Origin: Candidatus Kinetoplastibacterium sorsogonicusi
GTDB lineage: Bacteria; Pseudomonadota; Gammaproteobacteria; Burkholderiales; Burkholderiaceae_B
Assembly: GCF_003072465.1 (NCBI RefSeq)
Contig: NZ_CP025628.1
Span: 331,501-395,500, forward strand
DNA length: 64,000 bases
Direction: 5' to 3'
Positions 57,257 to 64,000 of this stretch are shown here, one piece after another. Position numbers and translations under genes: made by a program. Within the stretch, counting starts at the first letter, position 1; each line of letters starts with the position of its first letter. Below the pieces are notes generated by a model, which was not told where the DNA came from, searched no databases, and worked only from the letters and a program-made list of their open reading frames with translations.

Positions 57257-58560
57257 ATATTTTGATTATATGTAAAAAAGTTAATAATTTCTTCATAAGA
57301 TATTTTTATTTGCTCTAATTTATTTGTTTTATGTTCAGCTCTGAGGCATTTAATACTAATTGTTTTCTCTAATAATTCTTGCTCGCCTATTATTAATGCC
57401 CAAATAGCACCACTTAAATCAGCTTTTTTAAATTGTTGCTTAAAATTATTATTACCTGCATGTAAAATTACAGATTTACCTAATTGTCTTAATTTATTTG
57501 CAATATTATATCCATATATATATGCTTCTGTACTACTATATACTATATATATATCACACTGTTTTAACTCATGTTTATTTATATTACTTTTATGTAATTT
57601 ATTGTATATGTATAATAAACGCTCAAAACCTATTGCAAAACCTATTGCTGGTGTAGATTTTCCACCTAAATTTTCTATCAATTTATCATATCTGCCACCA
57701 CCACAAAAAGTACTTTTTGCACCTAAATCATCAGATATCCATTCAAAAACAGTATTATTATAATAATCTAATCCTCTGACTAATCTATGATTAACTAAAT
57801 ATTTAACTTTAGTTTTTTCTAAAAAATTACATAATAAATCAAAATGTTTTTTAGATTCATATCCTAAAAAATCAATTAATTTTGGAGCATTATTAATAAT
57901 CTCTTGCATATTATTATTTTTAGAGTCTAATATTCTTAAAGGATTTAATTCTAATCTTCTTTTACTATCTTGATCTAAATATTCTAAATATTTACGAAAA
58001 TAACTGATAAGAGCATCTTTATGTAATTTGCGTTCTTGAATATCACCTAATGAATTAATCTCCAGTTGTACATACTCAAGGATTTCAAGCTTTTGCCAAA
58101 AATGAGATAACATAGAAATAATTTCAAAATCTATATCTGGTCCTGCAAATCCAAATGCTTCTACATCTATTTGATGAAATTGACGATATCTACCACTTTG
58201 TGGTCTTTCATGACGAAATACTGGCCCCAAAGAATATAATCTTTTAGGACCATCATATAATAAATTATTTTCTATTACAGAACGAACTATGCCTGCTGTT
58301 ATCTCAGGACGCATAGTTAATGAAGGTCCATTAATACCATCATTAAAAGAATACATTTCTTTCTCTACTATGTCTGTAATTTCACCTATACCTCTAACAA
58401 ATAAATCAGTATATTCAAGAATTGGTATTTTAATATTTAAATATCCATAATTAGATAACCATTCTTGAATTAATGTTTCTAATTTATTCCAATTAAAGCT
58501 ATCTTTTGGTATAACATCATTCATACCTCTTACTGCAAAAATTTTATTATCTTTGGTCAT
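57253..58560 (-). CDS. hisS: Histidyl-tRNA synthetase
   Basis: A 435-residue class II synthetase that charges tRNA-His. Motif 1 region AVRGMNDVIPKDSFNW, motif 2 GPVFRHERPQSGRYRQFHQIDVEAFG, the histidine-binding LVRGLDYYNNTVFEWI and motif 3 TPAIGFAIGFERLLY are visible. A C-terminal anticodon-binding domain (about 335-430) completes it. It lies between ispG and yfgM. It is a real synthetase, in contrast to hisZ. Confidence 0.97.
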   Translation of the reverse strand: MTKDNKIFAVRGMNDVIPKDSFNWNKLETLIQEWLSNYGYLNIKIPILEYTDLFVRGIGEITDIVEKEMYSFNDGINGPSLTMRPEITAGIVRSVIENNLLYDGPKRLYSLGPVFRHERPQSGRYRQFHQIDVEAFGFAGPDIDFEIISMLSHFWQKLEILEYVQLEINSLGDIQERKLHKDALISYFRKYLEYLDQDSKRRLELNPLRILDSKNNNMQEIINNAPKLIDFLGYESKKHFDLLCNFLEKTKVKYLVNHRLVRGLDYYNNTVFEWISDDLGAKSTFCGGGRYDKLIENLGGKSTPAIGFAIGFERLLYIYNKLHKSNINKHELKQCDIYIVYSSTEAYIYGYNIANKLRQLGKSVILHAGNNNFKQQFKKADLSGAIWALIIGEQELLEKTISIKCLRAEHKTNKLEQIKISYEEIINFFTYNQNI

Positions 58561-58594
58561 ATTTTTTACATAAGTTAATGTTTATATACTGATA

Positions 58595-59860
58595 TTACAT
58601 CTTTATTTTATAAGTTTTATTAATATATTGATTTAATATATTAATAAATTGATGATATATATCATTTCCTTTAATAGTAGTATGGTGAATACCATTTATA
58701 TAAACAGGAGCAACTGGGAATTCTCCATTACCAGGTAAACTAATACCAATATTAGCATGTTTGCTTTCTCCTGGTCCATTGACTACACATCCCATAACTG
58801 CAACAGTCATATTTTCAACACCAATATATTTTTTCATCCATATAGAACTATTTTGTTCTAAATATAATTGTATATCACTAACAAGTTTTTGAAAAAATAA
58901 TCCGTTAGTACGACCACATCCTGGACATGAAATTAATTTTGGAGAAAAATATCTTAAATTAAGTACTTGTAAAATGTTTTTTGCTATCAAAACTTCTAAA
59001 GAGCGCTTTTCTTTTGGTTGATTAGTAACAGATACCCTAATAGTATTACCTATACCTTGATTAAGCAAAATTGACAATGCTGATGTAGAAGCTATTATAC
59101 CAGAAATGCCAATACCAGCTTCTGTCAATCCTAAATGTAGTGCATAGTTGCAGCGTTTAGAAAGTTCTTGGTATATAGAAATTAGATCATTAACATGACT
59201 AACTTTACAAGAAAGTATAATATTGTTAGCTTTCATACCTAATTTTTCTGCGTATAATGCACTATTTATTGCAGAAGAAATCATAGCTTCTTTCATAATT
59301 TGTGTAGAGTCTAAAGGATTAGCTAATTTATTATTTTCATTCATTATAGATGATAAAATATCTTGATCTAATGAGCCCCAATTGACACCAATCCTTATTG
59401 GTTTATTATATAAATTAGCTATTTTTATCATTTGAGCAAAATTATTATCTTTGGTCTTATAACGTCCTACATTGCCTGGATTAATTCTATATTTAGATAA
59501 AGATTTTGCACAATTTGGATTTTCATTCAATAATTTATGTCCATTGAAATGAAAATCTCCTATTAAAGGTACAAATATACCATTATTATCTAATAAATTT
59601 CTAATCTTATGCACTGCTTTAGCAGCTTTATCATTATTTACTGTTATTCTTACTAGTTCTGAACCAGCATCTACTAAATCTTTTATTTGATTTACAGTTG
59701 ATTCAATATCAGCGGTATCAGTATTTGTCATAGACTGTATAATAATAGGATAACCTTTTCCTATTTTTACATAGTTATTTTTCCAGCAAATATTTACATA
59801 ATATGATTTATGGTTTTTGTTTAAGATTGAGTCTTTTATTAGAAGTGAATTATTTTTCAT
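58595..59860 (-). CDS. ispG: (E)-4-hydroxy-3-methylbut-2-enyl-diphosphate synthase
   Basis: An iron-sulfur enzyme late in the MEP route that makes HMBPP from MEcPP. The 421-residue protein has IIQSMTNTDTADIESTVNQI near the start, IGVNWGSLD, and the cluster-binding segments CPGCGRTNGLFFQK and GCVVNGPGESKHANIGISLPG. It lies between rlmN and hisS. Together with dxs and ispA it shows the route runs to FPP, provided the other MEP genes exist elsewhere. The rodZ and pilW genes commonly between rlmN and ispG are absent. Confidence 0.96.
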   Translation of the reverse strand: MKNNSLLIKDSILNKNHKSYYVNICWKNNYVKIGKGYPIIIQSMTNTDTADIESTVNQIKDLVDAGSELVRITVNNDKAAKAVHKIRNLLDNNGIFVPLIGDFHFNGHKLLNENPNCAKSLSKYRINPGNVGRYKTKDNNFAQMIKIANLYNKPIRIGVNWGSLDQDILSSIMNENNKLANPLDSTQIMKEAMISSAINSALYAEKLGMKANNIILSCKVSHVNDLISIYQELSKRCNYALHLGLTEAGIGISGIIASTSALSILLNQGIGNTIRVSVTNQPKEKRSLEVLIAKNILQVLNLRYFSPKLISCPGCGRTNGLFFQKLVSDIQLYLEQNSSIWMKKYIGVENMTVAVMGCVVNGPGESKHANIGISLPGNGEFPVAPVYINGIHHTTIKGNDIYHQFINILNQYINKTYKIKM

Positions 59861-59924
59861 CGTATATTATGACCTTAGAATAACTATATGAAAGTTTCTA
59901 CCATATAATGAGTATTTTAATAAT

Positions 59925-61058
59925 TTACAAAAATTCTTTGCTTTTATTAATGAATGTTATTTTTGTTTTGTCTTGTACATTACCAGCCAATTGACCACAA
60001 GCGGCATATATATCATCTCCTCTTGTTTTTCTAATTGTTGTTATTAATCCTGCTTGAGATAATATGTTTACAAAATCAGATATCGTATTTTCATCTGAGC
60101 ATTCAAATTTAGAATTAGGAAAACTATTAAATGGAATTATATTTATTTTACAATTTAGATTTTTTAATATATTTATCAGTTCATAAGCATGCATTTTAGA
60201 ATCATTTACATTTTTTATCATACAGTATTCAAATGTAATAAAATTTTTGGGACTATATCTCACATAAGTTTCACAAGCATTTAAAAGTTCTTCAATAGGA
60301 TACTTTATATTAATTGGCATTAAAATATCACGTAAATTATTATTTGGAGCATGAAGAGAAATAGCTAAAGAAACAGGACAATCTTTGGCTAATTTATATA
60401 TCATTGGGATTATGCCAGAAGTAGAAACTGTAATTTTTCTACGAGATAAACCATAAGCATTATCATCTAACATTAAATTTAATGCTGGTAATAGTTGATC
60501 ATAGTTTAATAAAGGCTCTCCCATACCCATCATTACAACATTAGTAATAATATTATTATTATTAATATTTAATGATTTAAATCCAAAAAAATCATTATTT
60601 TGTAAATTATTAATAGCTTTTTTTGCAAACCATAATTGACCAATTATCTCATGAGTAGACAAATTTCTATTAAATCCTTGTTTACCTGTAGAGCAAAAAC
60701 TACAGTTTACTGCACATCCTACTTGACTAGAAATACATAAAGTACGTCTTGTTTTTGTAGGTATATAAACTGTTTCTATAGCATTATTTTTATCTATATT
60801 AAATATCCATTTAATAGTTTTATCTTTAGAAATATACTCATCTTTTAAAGGTATAGATTTTATATGCGATATTTCAGTTAATTTTTTTTTTAAATTTAAA
60901 GAAATATTAGACATTTTTTCAAATGAATCATAATTATGTTTATGGATCCATTTAATTAACTGATCAGAGCGAAATTCTTTTTCTCCAATATTTTTCAATA
61001 ATCTTGCTAAAGATAGTTTATTTAATCCTAATAAATTAATATTCTCTTTTTGCTCCAT
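59925..61058 (-). CDS. rlmN: Dual-specificity RNA methyltransferase RlmN
   Basis: A 377-residue radical-SAM methyltransferase that methylates C2 of A2503 in 23S rRNA and A37 of some tRNAs. The cluster cysteines are C115, C119 and C122 (GCAVNCSFCSTGKQGFNRNL). VVMMGMGEPLLNYD and the C-terminal TIRKTRGDDIYAACGQLAG, with the second conserved cysteine, are present. It is complete. It is 8 bp downstream of ndk, the order being ndk-rlmN. Confidence 0.97.
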   Translation of the reverse strand: MEQKENINLLGLNKLSLARLLKNIGEKEFRSDQLIKWIHKHNYDSFEKMSNISLNLKKKLTEISHIKSIPLKDEYISKDKTIKWIFNIDKNNAIETVYIPTKTRRTLCISSQVGCAVNCSFCSTGKQGFNRNLSTHEIIGQLWFAKKAINNLQNNDFFGFKSLNINNNNIITNVVMMGMGEPLLNYDQLLPALNLMLDDNAYGLSRRKITVSTSGIIPMIYKLAKDCPVSLAISLHAPNNNLRDILMPINIKYPIEELLNACETYVRYSPKNFITFEYCMIKNVNDSKMHAYELINILKNLNCKINIIPFNSFPNSKFECSDENTISDFVNILSQAGLITTIRKTRGDDIYAACGQLAGNVQDKTKITFINKSKEFL

Positions 61059-61065
61059 ATATTAA

Positions 61066-61485
61066 TTACTCTTTAAAATTTGGGAAAAAAAATTTTATTT
61101 CACGTTCAGCAGAAATTTTTGAATCTGATCCATGTACGGCGTTAGCATCAATATTATCAGCAAAATCACCTCTAATTGTACCTTTTAATGCTTTTTTAGG
61201 GTCAGTATCACCCATAATATCACGATTTTTTTGAATAGCATTAACACCTTTTAATATTTGTACAAATATAGGTCCAGAGATCATAAAGTTTACTAACTCT
61301 TTAAAAAATGGACGATTAATATGTTCAATATAAAATTGCTCTGCCTCATTTTTTGTTAAATGAATCATTTTAGCCGCTACAATTTTTAAGTTTGCAGATT
61401 CAAAACGACTTATAATTTGACCTATACAATTTTTAGAAACAGCATCTGGTTTTATAATTGATAAAGTATATTGATTTTTAGACAT
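61066..61485 (-). CDS. ndk: Nucleoside diphosphate kinase
   Basis: Converts NDPs to NTPs with ATP. The 139-residue protein begins [20 protein letters not shown], has [19 protein letters not shown] and the active-site histidine H118 in NAVHGSDS, and ends [11 protein letters not shown]. It is typical in length. It starts the long minus-strand run to purA and is divergent from valS across a 139-bp spacer that probably holds both promoters. Confidence 0.97.
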   Translation of the reverse strand: MSKNQYTLSIIKPDAVSKNCIGQIISRFESANLKIVAAKMIHLTKNEAEQFYIEHINRPFFKELVNFMISGPIFVQILKGVNAIQKNRDIMGDTDPKKALKGTIRGDFADNIDANAVHGSDSKISAEREIKFFFPNFKE

Positions 61486-61624
61486 GATTTTCTCTTATTA
61501 AGTAAAATAATAATTATTATAAAAATTATTATTTATTATATACATACAATATTTTAACTAAAAGATCTATAATTAATTTAATACTATTTAAATTAATTTA
61601 TCCATATTATAGAAGTTTATACAA

Positions 61625-64000
61625 ATGATATTAAATACAAAAAATGAATTAAATCATAATACATCAATTAATGATGCAGATATTGCAAAAAATTTTGATC
61701 CGAATGAAATAGAAACAAAAATTTATTCTCAATGGGAAAAAAATGGATATTTCAGGGCAGATTTTAATAAAGCATGTGAAAATCATGGAGCATATGTTAT
61801 TCAATCACCTCCACCGAATGTTACAGGTACTTTACATATGGGACATGCTTTTAATAATACTATAATAGATATTCTTATTCGTTATAATAGGATGCATGGG
61901 AAAGATGCTCTATTAATTCCAGGCACAGATCATGCTGGCATTGCTACACAAATAGTAGTAGAAAGAAATTTAGAAGCAAATAATATTTTTAAAAATGATT
62001 TAGGTAGAGAACAGTTTATTCAAGAAATTTGGAAATGGAAAAATAGATCTAAATCAAATATCACAAATCAAATAAAACGTCTTGGAATATCAGCTGATTG
62101 GTCTCAAGAATATTTCACTATGGACGATAATTTTTCAAAAGGAGTTATTGAAACATTTGTACGACTTTATAATCAAGGATTAATATATAAAGGTACTAAA
62201 ATGGTAAATTGGGATCCTAAATTATTAACAGCTGTATCAGATTTAGAAGTACAGTACAAAGAAGTCAATTGCTCTATGTATTACATACAATATTTATTTA
62301 TAGATCAAAATGATGAAATAATAGATCAAAATGGTAATAAAATTAAAGGAATTTTAATAGCTACTACTAGACCTGAAACCATATTTGCTGATACTGCTAT
62401 TTGCGTTCATCCTGATGATTCTAGATATAAACATTTAATTGGAAAATATGTTGCAATACCATTATCTAATAAAAAAATAAAAATCATTAGTGATAATTTT
62501 GTAGATAAAGAATTTGGTACTGGATGTGTAAAAATTACCGGTGCCCATGATTTTAATGATTATGAATGTTCTAAAAGACATAATTTACCATTAACTTGTA
62601 TATTTACAAAACAAGCTCATTTAAATGATCAAGTACCAGAAAAATTTCGTGGATTGGATAGATATATAGCACGTAAAAAGGTTATCAAAGAATTAGAAGA
62701 TAATAATTTTTTATTCAAAGTATCTACATATAAAACTACAGTTCCAATAGGTGATAGATCAGGAGTAACTTTAGAGCCAATGTTAACAAATCAATGGTTT
62801 GTTGCAGTAAACAAAAAGACAAATTTTGGGTCTTTTTATCAAAAAAGTTTAGCAGAAATAGCATTGAATGTAGTATCAAATAACAGTATTAAATTTTACC
62901 CAGAATCTTGGACTAAAATATATAATAAATGGTTGAATAATATTCAAGATTGGTGTATTTCTAGACAAATTTGGTGGGGTCACCAAATTCCTGCTTGGTA
63001 TTCTGAAGATGGAAAAATATTTGTTGCTAGAAATGAAAAAGAGGCTGAAATTTTAGCTAAAGAAGCTGGTGTTGTTGGAAAATTGCGAAGAGATCAGGAT
63101 GTATTAGATACTTGGTTTTCCTCTGCAATAGTACCTTTTATTAGTTTAAAATGGCCAAATAATAGTGAATATTTAAATAAATATTTCCCATCAACTATTT
63201 TGGTGACTGGTTTTGATATTATATTTTTTTGGGTAACAAGAATGATAATGTTAACCACTTATCTAACTGGAAATATACCATTTCATAATGTATATATACA
63301 TGGATTAATCAGGGATCATGAAGGCCAAAAAATGAGTAAATCTAAAGGTAATACTATAGATCCAATTGATTTAATAGATGGTATTTCATTAGATAAGTTA
63401 ATTATAAAAAGAACTACAGGCTTAATGAATCCAAAGTTAGCAGAACAAATTAAAAAGCATACTATTAAAAATTTTCCCAATGGCATACAATCATTTGGTA
63501 CTGATGCTTTAAGATTTACAATGGCTTCTTATGCTAGTTTAGGTAGAGATATTAATTTTGATATTAAAAGATGTGAAGGATATAGAAATTTCTGTAATAA
63601 AATTTGGAACGCAACTAGATTTGTTTTAATAAATAGACCTAAAGAGTCTCTTAATTTCAAATATTTTGAAAAAAATAAATTATCATTTATTGATAACTGG
63701 ATTTTATCAGAATTACAATATCTCAAATTAGAAATAAAAAAAGGGTTTGAAGACAATAGATTAGATAATGTAGCTAATTCTATCTATAAATTTATATGGG
63801 AAGAATATTGTGATTGGTATTTAGAATGTGCAAAAATACAATTAAAAATTGGAGATAAAAATACTATATTAGCTACATATTTTACCTTGATAACTGTACT
63901 TGAAGAGATATTAAGGTTATTACATCCTATAATGCCTTATATAACTGAAGAATTATGGCAAAAGGTTATTCATAATATAAATGGTACTAAAAATACTAGT
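61625..64000 (+). CDS. valS: Valyl-tRNA synthetase (partial, 3' end beyond window)
   Basis: Open without a stop for 792 codons to the window edge. It has the class I motifs: the HIGH-like HMGH at 71-74 ([13 protein letters not shown]), KMSKS at 569-573, and the editing-domain segments [24 protein letters not shown] and [17 protein letters not shown]. The N-terminus has [20 protein letters not shown]. ValS is about 950 residues, so the rest of the anticodon domain and the C-terminal coiled coil lie past the window. It is divergent from ndk. No clear Shine-Dalgarno precedes the ATG. Confidence 0.95.
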   Translation, partial: MILNTKNELNHNTSINDADIAKNFDPNEIETKIYSQWEKNGYFRADFNKACENHGAYVIQSPPPNVTGTLHMGHAFNNTIIDILIRYNRMHGKDALLIPGTDHAGIATQIVVERNLEANNIFKNDLGREQFIQEIWKWKNRSKSNITNQIKRLGISADWSQEYFTMDDNFSKGVIETFVRLYNQGLIYKGTKMVNWDPKLLTAVSDLEVQYKEVNCSMYYIQYLFIDQNDEIIDQNGNKIKGILIATTRPETIFADTAICVHPDDSRYKHLIGKYVAIPLSNKKIKIISDNFVDKEFGTGCVKITGAHDFNDYECSKRHNLPLTCIFTKQAHLNDQVPEKFRGLDRYIARKKVIKELEDNNFLFKVSTYKTTVPIGDRSGVTLEPMLTNQWFVAVNKKTNFGSFYQKSLAEIALNVVSNNSIKFYPESWTKIYNKWLNNIQDWCISRQIWWGHQIPAWYSEDGKIFVARNEKEAEILAKEAGVVGKLRRDQDVLDTWFSSAIVPFISLKWPNNSEYLNKYFPSTILVTGFDIIFFWVTRMIMLTTYLTGNIPFHNVYIHGLIRDHEGQKMSKSKGNTIDPIDLIDGISLDKLIIKRTTGLMNPKLAEQIKKHTIKNFPNGIQSFGTDALRFTMASYASLGRDINFDIKRCEGYRNFCNKIWNATRFVLINRPKESLNFKYFEKNKLSFIDNWILSELQYLKLEIKKGFEDNRLDNVANSIYKFIWEEYCDWYLECAKIQLKIGDKNTILATYFTLITVLEEILRLLHPIMPYITEELWQKVIHNINGTKNTS

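Noticed and set aside
61500-61540. A/T palindrome between ndk and valS (AAATAATAATT...)
   Set aside because: Short, low-complexity A/T pairing expected by chance in such DNA, and it sits in a divergent promoter region rather than at a gene end.
63529-63756. Minus-strand open frame inside valS
   Set aside because: It is the shadow of the valS coding frame; the protein has no family signature.

Overview
The window is a continuous piece of a strongly A+T-rich, gene-dense and reduced beta-proteobacterial chromosome. Gene order follows free-living Alcaligenaceae (Bordetella/Achromobacter type): ppsA-smpB-ratA-rnfH, tmk-holB-tatD, rdgB-hemW, rlmB-rnr, rpsF-rpsR-rplI, ispA-dxs-folE2, rpsU-dnaG-rpoD, and ndk-rlmN-ispG-hisS-yfgM-bamB-der-hisC-hfq-hflX-hflK-hflC-hisZ-purA. 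Individual genes have been cut out of these blocks. With the purine, arginine, histidine, aromatic, folate and isoprenoid genes seen here, this fits an obligate endosymbiont. 'Candidatus Kinetoplastibacterium' (the symbiont of trypanosomatid flagellates such as Angomonas, Strigomonas and Kentomonas) is my best guess. That assignment is inferred from gene content and order, not measured, and I cannot name the species.

Layout. 1-6.7 kb: the end of ppsA, smpB, ratA/rnfH, a VIT-type metal transporter, ygfZ, tmk-holB-tatD, and a lipoate ligase encoded as two separate genes. 6.7-12.2 kb (minus strand): guaA (split by a frameshift), guaB, and the ybdD-cstA carbon-starvation/pyruvate-uptake pair. 12.5-20 kb: psd, recG, ridA, fpr, hemW-rdgB, argF, tRNA-Val and hupB. 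20-31.9 kb: rlmB-rnr, tRNA-Leu, tRNA-Met, purB, a GST, a TauE-type exporter, mnmA, aroG, tldD, a decayed pepN, and fbp. 31.9-42.4 kb: hom, an Mth938-like gene, pdxA, dnaB, the rpsF-rpsR-rplI ribosomal genes, folE2-dxs-ispA, an EamA transporter and a CAU tRNA. 42.4-46.8 kb: the rpsU-dnaG-rpoD macromolecular synthesis operon. 47-61.5 kb: a 14-gene minus-strand run from ndk to purA. 61.6 kb to the end: valS, cut by the window edge.

Together the genes cover DNA replication and repair (holB, dnaB, dnaG, recG, tmk, hupB), translation and RNA quality control (smpB, rnr, hfq, hflX, rlmB, rlmN, mnmA, der, valS, hisS), purine synthesis (purA, purB, guaA, guaB), amino-acid steps (argF, aroG, hom, hisC, hisZ), cofactors (folE2, pdxA, lipoate salvage, dxs/ispG/ispA) and a minimal envelope (psd, bamB, hflKC). 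No rRNA, CRISPR array, phage, insertion sequence, secretion system or toxin system is visible, and I found no undescribed multi-gene system. The points most worth checking are the guaA frameshift, the two-gene lipoate ligase, the pepN fossil with its 26-bp perfect inverted repeat, the N-terminally shortened RNase R, and the deletion scars inside conserved operons.
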